A stretch of 64,000 bases of DNA, taken from NCBI GenBank assembly GCA_019843655.1, contig JACDQD010000002.1, forward strand, positions 17,755,154-17,819,153. The letters run 5' to 3'. Source of the DNA: Lethocerus indicus. Lineage: Eukaryota > Arthropoda > Insecta > Hemiptera > Belostomatidae. A program made the translations under genes and the position numbers. The stretch's first letter is position 1, and every line of letters starts with the position of its first letter. Shown here one piece after another: positions 50,382 through 64,000 of this stretch. A model generated the notes under the pieces. It was not told where the DNA came from. It did not search any database and saw only the letters and a list, made by a program, of their open reading frames with translations.

Positions 50382-53300
50382 AAGTCCTATATTGTTTAGG
50401 TTTGTATAGGTAAGGGGGCGTATCGATATTTCTGATTTTAAAAACGTCGATAATATATGTTTATTGTCTAAAAATTCAGAGTGAGATACTTTTTATTCAT
50501 TCTATTTTTTTTCTGGAGCGTCCTAGCCTTTCTTCTGCCACCATTCATTCATCCCGGTTTCTCACCGTCCGAATCGGTAAGACCCATGTCTGAGGTATGT
50601 ACTGTTAATGTCTAAATGTTGCGTAGTATTGATTGTAACGTACGTAGTGTGCAGTTAGTGTGGGGGTACTGGAACGATCCACGGACAGAGAGAGCTCTTG
50701 ATGCCCCCCCCCCCCCACGGGTGGAGAGCGAGAGATAGGGAAAAGGAGAGTGGGAAAGAGTGAGAGGGGCTAGGGCTAATCCAGTTGTGTAAGAAATATA
50801 CAGCCAGTATTTGGGGCGGGGAGGTTGATGGGCGGTGGTGGTGGAGTGTCGGGCTTGTAATCCTGGCGGGCCTCACGTCCTGGATATAAAACTGTGGCTT
50901 ATCAGAGCCGATGCAGCGCCCTCCGCCCTACACCTCCTATTTCATCCTCTCCACTCCCAAAAACCACACCTCTCTTTCTCCCACCACTACCCTTTAACCC
51001 TTACTGCTTCCGCCAGGCCTTTAAACCATAGCAGTCTACCTACACATCGAGACATCAAAATAATTTCAATTTAATATATCCACACACGATCTGTAAAATA
51101 ATTAATATTCCTAACAACAGACTACTATTACACGACGTCTTGCTACTGAAAGGCTAGTATCAGCACAGGACACTAGATAGGACAGTATCGGACAGTGGAG
51201 TACAAAACATACGGGAAGTATTAACGACTTTATCAGGTCATTGACTCTCCCGACTTCTAGGCATGTAGTATTGAAATATTGTATTCTTGTTTGTATTGGT
51301 TCATTGGTTCAGTGAGTATGTAGATTAAGTATATCCCATAAGAAACGACCCTTACTGTCTCTCTTATTCCATGGAGGGCATCGAGGGGATTAAGAAATAT
51401 GAAAAGCGTTTGTCCGTTAGTATGGAATCATAATTTTAAAGAAGTAGAAGTGGTCTTGAGCCCCGTCCAGAGCAATGTTTTCATTTGTATGTGTGTATCT
51501 GCATGTCTAACGGAATACTATCATTACGAATTGAGCAAAACTCAACCAGATGAGATTATTAGGTTATTCCTAATCCTCAGGGGCCCACATTTTATAATGT
51601 TTTTTTCCTAAATTTTATATCACAATACAATACGTGAATATCATTTTTCTCCTCTATGATTGGATTAGATGTTGCATATTATCGCGATTTATGGACAACT
51701 AAAGAGAGTACGAAATAAATTCTTCACACAAACGAGATGTTTCATTAAAGGTTTATTTGATAATGAATTGTTGGCGTAAAAATGTATTTCCCTGGGTTCG
51801 TTGATTACATTTAAACGATCTTATAATAACCGTAACAAGCGACTGATTTCTATAAATGCTTGATCTTTTCTAAATGGTGTAATCTAAAATGAATCGTCTC
51901 TTGCAGATTAATATTGGAAGAGATAAAATTTGGAGTTGCAAGTAGTTTTCTCGGAGCTACGGTGTTATCATGCATGCTCATACTGATGTTTCAATCGACG
52001 AGTTTGTATTCTGGCAGAGTATTTTACCCCCGCGCCTTGTATTGTCATGCAAGATGCATTTCCCATTACATTTTGTATCCATTCAAATACGAAATGTATT
52101 TATATGCAAATTCTACTGAATTTACAGGAGGACCATTTTGGATTTTGTTGCCAAAATTTTAGTAGTTATTTAACGCCGAGTTATTTGTGTCATATTATTA
52201 GCTTATGGAGTAACTTGTTTTTTGTCTTCCTTCTGTTCTGTGAATCATGATTTTTTCACTTCTTCAAGCATTTTTTAAAGATTGAATTTATGCTTATTTA
52301 AATGAAGAGAAAATGTTATCTAGGAAAATGGTATTCCCTTTTCTTTTGAGAACAATAAGTCAGTTTTAAAGAGGTTTGAAAAATCCTTTATACGAAAATC
52401 AATGCACTGGCTCTGCTGCACATTGTATCAGCTAAACAAGACATCTAGCTATTTCATCATCTCTATTTTTACATTAATCGTTTGTTGTTTAAGTGAACAT
52501 TAATATTTGAAGATGGCAAAAGCCCAGTAAAAAAAATTGTGCAAGGCTTGAATTATGTTGTTTGTTTACTAATATGCCTAAGAAAAATTGGGAAACCTGT
52601 CACCAAATTTATAATTGAAGACCTTGGCACATAAATAAAAAATTGGAAAAAGAGTTTTGTATATATTTTGAAGGTTATATACATGTCAATGATAATTATA
52701 ATTTTTAATTCTTTTTAAAATGATACAGATATAAGAAAGTGTTCCTTCCATATTTAAATAACTATTTAGTGTACATCATTTCTTTTAGTTAAAAAAAAAG
52801 ATTGAACACTGTTATCCACAATGAAACGGGTATGAATCTTTGTTTTTTCAACATACATAGGATATATTTGTTGGGTACGTGTGTGACATTGTAAATCTTA
52901 TTTCTGTCTTTCCCTTTAAGTGTTTTTTAATGTTACAATTAAAAGTATGTATATATCACATATATAATTTATCACACAGGCATAATGTTTCTACATAATA
53001 TTAATGATGTATTATTAATTATTTTGCACACTCATAAAAATATGTGTATGTATACACATTATAATTTAATACATTTTTTAGAACAAAATTTAATGTATTT
53101 AATAATATTAGATTTCTTCCAGGTACAAGAAAAACATCCACTACATTATTTTCATGTAGTTGTACTTGAAAATTTGAATCCAAAAAAATGTTTATCTTTG
53201 CAAACATTCCTTTTAAACGAAAAATATCTGTAAATGTTTAAAACCGAAGTATTTTTCCGGTTTATCAAGACTTACTACACCTCTCAAGATAATTTCAATG

Positions 53301-53461
53301 GTTATAAAAAAGTTCATGATGAATACAATATCATTTAGAATTTCACCATCTGAAAAAGAAAATATTATTTTTGGTATCGTGTCAATCTGAAATTCCTGAT
53401 TATTTTTTTCCAATTATAAATGTTTTTCACTTAATATAAAATTTATATTAAAAATATATAT

Positions 53462-53464
<3 letters not shown>

Positions 53465-53508
<44 letters not shown>
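53465..53508. repeat. (TA)n microsatellite
   Basis: About 22 uninterrupted AT dinucleotides. Confidence 0.96.
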
Positions 53509-53519
<11 letters not shown>

Positions 53520-53890
53520 AAAATTATAAAAAAATTCACTTTAATATAATTATTCAACTTTCACTATAGTTATTGGAGATATATTCATTTCATAACATAT
53601 TATATTACCATTTCTTCTTGAACTCATTTGTTTAGCTAAATGGTGAACTGATTAAATGTTTAAATTACAACAAAACAATAAAACTCAAAATTATAAAAAA
53701 AATTATAGCCATACAATCTCGATATTTATTTTTTATTTCAATCCAACTTCTAAGCATCAAAAAATAATTTTATTCAACAAAAATTACATTATAATGAGAT
53801 TCACATTTTCTACTGCATTTTTCTAATTTAACCTTCATATCCACAAGTGTTCAAATTGATATTCATACAAATATTAATAACATAGTATTT

Positions 53891-53962
53891 TTAATAATTT
53901 TTTCGTCTTGGCTTTTTCTTGTAGCAGAAGACCACTGATTCAAAAGTTTCTTCAGGAGACCA
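53891..53962 (-). CDS. Possible small terminal exon of an unidentified gene
   Basis: On the minus strand an acceptor-like GGTTTACAG is followed in phase 0 by 23 codons and a TAA; the peptide begins WSPEETFESVVF and ends in a basic stretch, PRRKNY. An AATAAA lies roughly 120 bases further along the same strand. Matching upstream exons were not found, and I do not recognise the protein, so chance is a real possibility. Confidence 0.15.
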   Translation of the reverse strand, partial: WSPEETFESVVFCYKKKPRRKNY

Positions 53963-54161
53963 CTGTAAACCACAATAACAGTACTTTCTTACTACATTAT
54001 GTATATAATTATATATAATTTATATTATACATATAATTATGTATAAAAATTATATACTATAATTACATACTATGTGTGTATTTATATATATAATAATGTA
54101 TATAATTATATAATTTTATATATAATTTATAAATTATTGTTATTGTTTATATAGATATTAA

Positions 54162-54164
<3 letters not shown>

Positions 54165-54204
<40 letters not shown>
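54165..54204. repeat. (TA)n microsatellite
   Basis: About 19 uninterrupted AT dinucleotides. Confidence 0.96.
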
Positions 54205-54208
<4 letters not shown>

Positions 54209-55375
54209 TATTGGTTACCCATTAATTATCTATCTTAGTTTCCAACCCAACACTTTTCTGTCGATTTCACCCAACTAGGAGAGAATACACATTTAAAATA
54301 ATATCCAAGGCAATAATAATTACAATAAATTAAATAATCACTAGAAATAAAGGCAAGTTCAAATTTACATGAGAGAAGAAAGACCTTATAATAAGCCTAT
54401 AACAGATAGTAATGTTGAATCATTTAATGGCATTTTAAGCATCTGCCTAATATAAATCTATGTGATCCCTTCAGGAAAGTATATTTAAATGTTTATAATG
54501 TAGTTTTATTTATTGTCCCATTAATTATTTTTTGAAGTATAAGTACTCACTATTACTCAATATTATTTCTAAATTCATATAACAATGTTTACTGAACAGA
54601 TGTGCTTATGTAATTTTATCTTTGAGAGGGCATCACAATATTGGCTGGGTATAATTGTAACAGATAGAAACTTCAACCAGGAAACATTAAAATAAATTAA
54701 TAAGTTAATTAACATTACCTAGTTCTATGATTTACCATTTTTTACACCTGTATATAAATCAGTATGTATATAATGAACACTTGTTGTTCATCTTTCGTAT
54801 TCAACCGAATGCTTTTATCAACAGTGTTATATCTAAATTATCCAACAAACATATAATGTTATATAAATATTCTATTTTTCTAACTGGTTTGCGAAAATAA
54901 AGTTTTCCTCTTTAGAATTCAAATTTACAATCACAATAATGGGTTTCAGTATTTTCGTCGAATAACACCGAGCTAGGCGTTGAAGTAACAGTGGGCGGGT
55001 CCTTGCTAATTCAATAAAATCAATATGCAGTAATGCCTTGGTAACTACCACAAAACCTATAAGACAGTCCAATTGAATTTTAATCGTAATTTTGCTTAAG
55101 CATAAAACCTACGCCGATTATTTGATGTATCGGCTTTTCTTTTTAACACCTGGGGAGTAAGAGGCCCCATTTTTCGTTTTACAATATATTTTTTACACTC
55201 TGGACAAAGTAAAATTAGAAGCCAACGTTCTACGTTCGTATATTTGTTTTGCACACTGGCCTCACAGTATACGAGCAACACAAATAATCAGGTAATGCAA
55301 GAAATACTCATTGAAAAACACCGTAATGGACAAAATGTTTACACATAACCCTAGAGAGGATAAAAGTGTCAGAGG

Positions 55376-55468
55376 TATAAAACGTGCTTTTCTGCGCATG
55401 AGCACTATCTGATTCACATAGTTCAATATAACAAGCGACGCCGAGAGGAACCAGAACAGTTAGTAAGT
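55376..55468 (+). promoter_or_regulatory. Possible TATA promoter with first non-coding exon
   Basis: TATAAAA at 55376-55382 is followed 15-20 bases later by CTGCGCATGAGC, an NRF1-like motif. A perfect splice-donor sequence, GTAAGT, lies at 55463-55468. The GC content rises locally. The arrangement suggests a short leader exon of about 55 bases, and the nearest downstream gene on this strand is HP1, 2.6 kb away. No transcript evidence is available, and the true HP1 promoter may be the GC-richer patch at 57.1-57.4 kb. Confidence 0.25.
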
Positions 55469-57114
55469 ATCATTGAACTTACTTAAATGTTACAGAAAAT
55501 AAAGGAACCCATTGTAAAATACACAGTAGATGCGATGCCACATTTTTCGATTAATTGGATTATAGTTTTCACGTAGACCATATCAATGGGTTTCATTTGC
55601 GCTTGCTTTTAAGCATGTATAATACTTTCTTTAATCGCTTGTTTTCCGTAAATTAGTGAAGAGCTGTTCTCAATTTAATGCCGATAAGTTTTTGTGTGTT
55701 ATTTGCAGGCTAACTCGGAGCATTGTCAAGGGTTGATTAAAGGTAGGGGTGAAATTTCTGTCAATAATATAAAGAGCATTATTTAATAAAAAGGCAATTT
55801 GAACCTTTATTTTAATACAGGGGAATATCGATAGAAGGATCCTGTAGCAGGCAGTTATACATGTAACAAAGAAGAAATTATTAAGTAAATTCAAATTACA
55901 AGAAATATTTAACCTTATTAGGCCGATTATAACAATAATTCTTTCTGTGTGAAAATATTAAAATAAACCTTTTCTTTTAAGAAGTAATAATAAAGTTATC
56001 ATTTCATTGGCAGACGTTGGGTTAAAATTGAAAGTTTTCATAAAATAGTTCTTATAAATAAATTGTAGTTTTATTAACCTTCGTGTGCAGCTACCTTCCA
56101 AATATATTTCGAGGAGCAACCTAAGCCCTTAATAAGTTATTAAAATTAATGTTGTTACTTAAAAAAAATTAAATCAAGTATAAGAGAGATATAACATCTG
56201 TTTCAAACAAGATTCATGTTTCATTATTTTTTAAATATATAATGTAGTAATTCAAAATGTAATTTTTATTTATCTATTAATTTCTTCTCTTTTACATGTA
56301 TAACTGCCTGTTACAGCATCCTTCTAATGATATTCCCCAGCATTAAAGTAAAGTTTCAAATTACCTTTTTATTAAATATATTCAATAAACGAATTACAAT
56401 AATTAATTCATACTTACATAACTCTGTCTGGAAAATCCATGATATTGAAATTAATACATTTGATTCAATATAAATTTTAAATAATCCTTAGGAATTAGTT
56501 ATATTTGACACAATGTGCAGTGATTCAGTTAACACAAACATTAAATTTCTTAATAACAAATTAAAAATGATTACTGTATATTGTAGTAAATTATTACTAT
56601 TAATTAACATTTTAGCATTATGCACTGTATATAATGAAGGTGCTTATGATTTTCATCAACTTATGGCTGTAGTCCATTATTGCTGCTTAGGTTAATAAAA
56701 CATCCACTGACTTCCTAAGAATATTAAAAGGTAATCATCTATAATATTACAACTGAAAGGTAAATTGAATATGCTCAGGTAGGTACTTTTAAACTATAAA
56801 ATAATAAATAGTTTGACTGCTTCACTTATTTATTGGTCAATTTACAATATTAAAAGTGTAAAAAAATAATAAAATGCTTCCGATTTATTTTCAATCAGAA
56901 AGTTGGTTTTTTAAGTTTCAAGAAATTACGAAAATTCACAACGGATTGACAGTTCTCACTTATTCCGTTACTATGTTGAGATACCAAATTTATCATCATC
57001 ACAATAACAATGGTTACAGGTTACTATATATTCAGCTTTTACAAAATAACTGTAGCCCTATAAAGACGAAAAAATTGGGTTATTCATTTCCTACTTGGAG
57101 AATATTCTTCAAGT

Positions 57115-57360
57115 AAAAACAGAAAATGAGGCGGGGTTTGTTATGTGCAGTTGGTACATGCGCACGGCCCATGTGTGACAGTTTCCGGGACGCTCTCGGT
57201 GTTGCACTACTACTGCGTTGTTTTCATCGGTGTGACTAGTGGGAGACATTTTTGTGCCGTTTCTGATCGTTTTAGTTAAATTAGGTGTGCTATTACGGTT
57301 TGCTGTCCACATTGCCGGTAATATGTTCCATCTCTAACGTTATTTTGGTGTTAAACGATG
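57115..57360 (+). promoter_or_regulatory. Probable promoter region of HP1
   Basis: A GC-richer island in AT-rich DNA, about 0.75-1 kb before the first HP1 coding exons. It contains a GC-box-like GAGGCGGGG near 57128 and ATGCGCAC at 57159-57166, resembling half of an NRF1 site, both common at TATA-less housekeeping promoters. No TATA box is visible. Confidence 0.4.
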
Positions 57361-58087
57361 AAGTTGAGGTGGTATTTTAGTTTCTTTGTCCGGTTTATGT
57401 CCGACTTCGTTTTTAGACTATACAATGTCGCTAATCTTTAGAATCTCCAACTTATCGTTGTCTGCTCATAGCTAAGACAAGTATTCATTATAAAGCTTAT
57501 GAAATACAGTGAATGATCGGTGAAATCTAGTTTTTTAATTTGTTGGTATTGTTTTTAATTATCCTTTTACAGACTGCTTTAAATATATAGACCTGTAACT
57601 AACACAAGATGGTAATGTACACAAAGACAATATGTACATTTACCTGTACCTGTTATGTAGCTTTCTTGTGACAACCTGAACAAATAATCATTTACAATAT
57701 TTTGTAAGTAGTACAAAAATAACCGTTTTTTCAATGTTAAATAATTTTGTTGTATCATTGTGTAAATTGTTGAGGGTTGAAGAGAAACTTATCTTATATC
57801 TAGTGTAATTCTTTAGAATGGTTAAGTAGTATTACTTTGAGAAAATGGCTGCTGGGAAGAACATGCAAAATTTCATTGTGCTTCAGAAAAACAGTTACAA
57901 ATATACAAACTTACATTTATAATCATTCACTTCTAAATTTGTTAATATACCTCACCCTGTGTTCCCATAAGGTATTTTAATTTACATAGTTAATAAGGTT
58001 TAATTATTTATAAATATATAAGCATGCTTTTATATATTATAATTAACTTATTGTTTCCAGTTTCGGAGAGAGAACTTTGAGCATACA

Positions 58088-59849
<1,762 letters not shown>

Positions 59850-62800
59850 ATGGTGTTTGTCTAAAATCTTACAATAAACACTAATACAAATATCCCTTTT
59901 GACAGAACCAATTTGGTCTTTATAAATGTTAGAAGTAGTAAATGTGACCTAAAATTGTATCTTTATATGTTTAATCCATCTCTGTTTCCCTATAATACTT
60001 AACATTATTTTCATAGGACATATACATTGTTTTTATTCATTTTTATGTCTGTTTTTTTATTTGTATTGGGTATAATATTGCTTTTATTATTTAAAATAGG
60101 ATAAACATCTCCTATATTTTATTTTGATTTAGTGTTCCATGTTCCTTTGTATTTCACTTGTCAACTTTTCTATATTAATTGATTAGTTTTAAACCACTGA
60201 CTTCTACAAAGTCCACACATTTTGTTCCTGTTGGAATTATTATTTGATTGTACATTTGGATATATTTTTAATTAATGTTTGGATTTTGTAAATGATGTTC
60301 CTTGTTTTATTCCTCAAATTATGTGAAAGTTATAAATTGAATTGGTGTTTAAATGAGAATTAATACTTTTAAATTAACTGTTATGTATATCATGAAAAAA
60401 GTTTTGAGCTTCATTAAACTTTTAAAATTCAATACTTGCTTTAATATAAACAAACCATTCATACTGTCAGAAATGTTTGTTCTTATGCAGTAGTTTAAAA
60501 CTAAGACTTTCTGTACTTGTCCACTATTAACATAGAAACTTTATTTTCAACCAAGGACTACAAAGATGTATCAGAGACTGATTATTAACTTTTTATATAT
60601 TTTTGAATTTAAGAATATAAAAACCTTCATGGGTCACATTTTCTTTAAATAAATTAACGGCACATTTATTTTTTGTAATATTAAACTTTTGATTTATTTA
60701 TAAATTAAACATTGGGGGATGGCAGAGTGGCATTTGACTTGGTGTTTAACTGGACAGCTATTCATGCTTGCATTTGTTAGTAGTTTGGTTATGATTCTAA
60801 CAATAATTCTATTGTTTATGCTCATTGTAACAACACTTCAAATTCAGAAGAATGTCAACGTCTCTGAGACTTCCACTGATAGTTCTTTGATTGATTTCGT
60901 AGATATCTGTGTATAAACTCTTTCTCTCAACTGAATCATTCTGAATGTATTTCCTGTTGGAAATGATTACTGATGCAGTCAATGCTGAATTGAGAGAAAA
61001 AGTACATCCAAGCAATAGCTTATTAGAAGTTGATGTTCACGTTAAGTATCTTGATATCTCATATTATACTATTGTGTACGGACATGTAGTACACACCTTT
61101 GATTCGTGTATAGTAATAGAATCTCACCTGTCATGATCAAATATCAATTTTTGATGTTCTTGAATAATTCATTGATTTTTTTCTTTTGGATTATTTAATT
61201 GCAGTGTATCTTGGTTGATTGTTTGAATATTTTAGGCCTATATGAAATGTTAATTTTATAATATTAAATCATTTTATATGTCCCAGTTTTACTTAACCCC
61301 AAGAATGTATTTTTTTATTCTAAAGAATCTGTACCTTTAAAGTACTAATCAAAAAAATGAAAGTTTATATAGTGTATTACAACTTATATTATTTCTGCAA
61401 CTTAACCTATTACTAATCTTGTTCAAATTATCAGGCCCCTCAGTTAGACCTTATATGCACAATTATAAAAAGACAACTTTGGAGACTAACTACACTTAAC
61501 TACTAAAAATACCTGAACTAAGATTGGTCAACTGCAGTTTCCAATTGCGCTATATAAGGAAAGGGAAAAGAGAACAACCCTTCTCCATCTTGAATGTATT
61601 CAGTATATAGTTTTAATAATGGGTCCCAGTGTACAATCGGGAGAGCAAAAAATGTATTCTTACAATCTCTTGTTGTACATTTCATTTTGTATGACCTGCT
61701 GCATACTTTTAGCAGTATGCCCTGTGGAGGATGAATGCTTTTATAAAATGTTAGTCAACCTTACCTTGGTTGAACCTTACTTCAATACGACACCCGTTAT
61801 TTATGGAACATTAATCCTTAACGTAGGCAAATACAAATAAATATATTAATTTGAAAGGAATATATTTCATTAATTTACTGACTGTATTTTAATACGTTGT
61901 CACTGCGTATTTCAGTGTAGTAGGATAGTTTTAACGATGGATGCAATGTCAGCACTGGGCATGGATTTTACTTAATTATTACGAACTAGCTACTTTGTGT
62001 TTATATTTATTTTTCACATTCAAATAAACTGGGGCACAGCGACTTAGTTTTATACGTCACTCGGCTTTAAATATGGTATAACTCATATTACTTATGCAAC
62101 GGTTTGACTTGAAATTATCTCACATTTGCAGTCATGTTCTGTTACACATATGTCTTATTAAGCGTTCAAAGTAGGATTAATTTATTTATATGAGCAATAC
62201 TTTTACTCGCTTAAAGCTGATTTGCGTTGATACAATATTTAATTAGGCTAATTAAGATTTAAAGATTCTGTGTGAGGAGTTATATGAGAGGAATTTCAAA
62301 AGAACTTTTAATGTAAATTTTATTAAAAATTATAAATATACATTAAGTCCTGTAGCGGAATAACTTGTGGGCTAATGCCCTCTTGAGGTACGTATATGTA
62401 CATCGTAAATTCACAAATCGTTTTTTCAATTTAATAATACAAGTAAATATGTTAAAACCTCTAAAGATTAACTACCGCATAACCTCGCAGATTATTATTA
62501 GATTCCAAATTATTTTTTATTTATTGGTATCGACATCTATGACATATACGCGGTTATTATTTTAAACGGTACTATATTGAAGGAAGCAAGGATTAATGGG
62601 GATTAATGTCCCCATTAAATATTTTCAAGATTAAAAATTTGTAATGAGTGAATTTAAACCTTAAACCATATAAACCTTAAACGTCAACAACGGTACATCA
62701 AATAATACAGCATTCCAATAACTAAAAAGGGTCGTTAAAATGATCAAGATGTTCTGAAACCACGCCTCTACTTCATATAACTGTCAGTATGATTGGACAA

Positions 62801-63057
62801 TAAATAAAATAGACTTTTAGAGCTACATCTTCTTTTTTGTGGCTCGTCCGTATTAGATAGTTTTGAGTTAAGTATTTTGAATGTTATTGAGTTCCCTCTC
62901 AACATGTTTACTAAGTTTTCGTGTTGATAACGTACCCGACATTTGTATTGTTTTTGTTTGTGTTTTCATTAATTCATGTATTACAAACGAACTTTTTGTG
63001 TGAACTTTTCTGATTACTCTCTTTGATTTCTGAGTGTATCAATTCATTATACCAACA
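59850..63057. other. HP1 3' UTR and intergenic sequence before FANCM
   Basis: AT-rich DNA without recognised genes. The first part is HP1 3' UTR up to one of the AATAAA sites. Short frames at 60719-60916 and 61619-61840 each contain a hydrophobic segment, but neither resembles a known protein and composition alone can explain them. An inverted CCAAT box (ATTGG, 62792-62796) lies about 265 bases before the FANCM start. Confidence 0.5.
59873..59878 (+). terminator. Proximal poly(A) signal of HP1
   Basis: AATAAA 24 bases after the HP1 stop codon. A second AATAAA at 60648-60653 would give a 3' UTR of about 0.8 kb; which is used cannot be told. Confidence 0.5.
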
Positions 63058-63635
63058 ATGTCTGTCTGCAATGAATCCGATAATGATGATGAAGATCATG
63101 AATTGGCCAGAGCTAAAGAAGAAAGTTTAAGGTTTGAAATGTTATTAAGCTCTGTTTATTATGGTCTCAAAAATCTGTCCTTATCTCGGTCTATGATTAC
63201 TCTCTGAAATAATTTCCTTAGATGTTATGAGGAAGTGGAGATCCACAGAAAGCCAAGTGGGGAACCAAGTGCTGTCAGCAACAAAACTGAAATGTTGAGT
63301 ACACAGTAAGTGACAAATCTGGTTTACAATTTGTGGAAATTTTCATTCTGTAGAAAGGAAGGTGTGTTTATGTTTTTCATCATAACTGTTGGTTGTTTTA
63401 GCAAACTTTTCATGTTCTTTTTATATTATTCGTACACGTATTCCAGGTATTACTTTTTTTTACAGAGTTGGTGGTAATGCAGGTTCGATATTATATATCG
63501 GCAAGGAAGCAGAAGGGTTTCATTTAGCAGCTGGAAACTCATACATTTATCCTACAAATTATCCTCTAAGACAATATCAAGCAACGATTGTAAAGACAGC
63601 TTTGTTTAAAAATACCCTTGTTAGTCTTCCTACTG
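63058..63635 (+). CDS. FANCM: N-terminal exons of a FANCM-like DNA translocase, partial
   Basis: FANCM (Hef/Mph1 family) is a superfamily 2 ATP-dependent DNA translocase that remodels stalled forks and anchors the Fanconi anaemia core complex. Three exons keep frame: 63058-63131, 63222-63305 and 63466-63635, with GT-AG junctions. They encode 109 residues plus one base. Exon 1 starts at the ATG and is acidic. Exon 3 carries the family signature just before the helicase core: YIYPTNYPLRQYQ, then ALFKNTLVSLPTG. This is motif Q-like sequence leading into the Walker A loop (family form LPTGxGKT). The exon stops after the first base of the Gly codon at GTAAAT, so the invariant Lys-Thr lie in the next exon outside the window. 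Homology is clear; whether this gene keeps the C-terminal nuclease-like domain cannot be seen. Other Mph1-like helicases are the only alternative. Confidence 0.88.
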
Positions 63636-64000
63636 GTAAATATGAGCGTCTTTAAATATTTATGTTTTTGTTAAAATTCTTGTATTTTGAAATGTCCATT
63701 GTTATCTTATTTAGTTAAAAGCAGACCATTAATTAGCTAAATGAATGATGTATCTTTATCAACACATAATCACATTTTAACTAATAAGGAATTTGTTTTA
63801 ATTAGTGGAGTGACAGCCTGATTTTACTTAAAAACTGCATAAATAGAAACTACAATATAAAAGTTACATAATATGCATCTTATATCAATGTTACTGTATT
63901 TGACATTGGTCCATTGGCACATGTGTATTGAAACACAAAATAAACTAGTAGCAATATTAGGTACAAAGTTAATTTTTAAGAGATAAAGTAGCGGTGACAA
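63636..64000 (+). other. Third FANCM intron, continuing beyond the window
   Basis: Begins with a GTAAAT donor after LPTG and shows only AT-rich sequence to the window end; no further exon is recognisable. Confidence 0.6.

Larger units (their letters stand above)
51601..57114. other. AT-rich intergenic sequence left of HP1
   Basis: Base composition drops sharply here. The region has no recognised protein. It contains TA repeats at 53465-53508 and 54165-54204, a possible small terminal exon on the minus strand (53891-53962) and a possible TATA-containing promoter pointing right (55376-55468). Frames such as 51914-52162 and 52985-53233 look like chance frames in AT-rich DNA. Confidence 0.5.

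Noticed and set aside
51140..51175. Third copy of the family B hairpin repeat
   Set aside because: Shares only a block of about 13 bases (CTGATACTAGCC on the minus strand) with 26720-26732; the flanks do not align.
51906..51945. Possible plus-strand terminal exon after TCTCTTGCAG
   Set aside because: Gives only about 12 codons before a stop and no partner exon was found; the longer overlapping frame (51914-52162) looks like chance.

Overview
The window is animal nuclear DNA, almost certainly from an insect. Genes are split by GT-AG introns, exons are sparse, dinucleotide and trinucleotide microsatellites are long, and the three recognisable genes are conserved animal genes: a Bruno-3/CELF RNA-binding protein, a heterochromatin protein 1 (HP1) family chromobox protein, and the N-terminus of the FANCM DNA translocase. 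No bacterial, viral or organellar gene was recognised. The order of insect cannot be fixed from the sequence.

Layout. From 1 to about 51.6 kb the DNA is gene-poor, with G+C visibly higher than further right and many homopolymer and C/G-rich tracts. Only one protein exon is convincing there: the first coding exon of a Bruno-3/CELF gene on the minus strand (14764-14995). Its first intron must run left past position 1, because no second RRM exon was found. The rest of this block holds microsatellites, G-quadruplex-capable tracts, several perfect short hairpins and four copies of one interspersed element. From about 51.6 kb to the end the DNA becomes very AT-rich and holds two genes in tandem on the plus strand: HP1 (58.1-59.85 kb, complete) and FANCM (63.06 kb to beyond the window).

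The most unusual feature is the repeat family at 9.6, 16.4, 26.5 and 36.7 kb. Each copy has arms that are reverse complements of each other, one end carries about 40 extra bases that the other lacks, and two copies are flanked by perfect 12-bp direct repeats. Two copies contain an array of 70-bp units. The arms also contain a segment that matches most, not all, of a type-I hammerhead ribozyme core. Inverted arms, a one-sided extension and long target duplications recall Penelope-like or retrozyme-type retroelements more than a classical cut-and-paste MITE. This is inference and needs family alignment.

The three genes have no obvious joint pathway. HP1 and FANCM are both chromatin or genome-maintenance factors lying about 3.2 kb apart, but the sequence gives no evidence that they are co-regulated. 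Most other open reading frames in the window look like chance or simple-sequence ORFs and are not annotated as genes.
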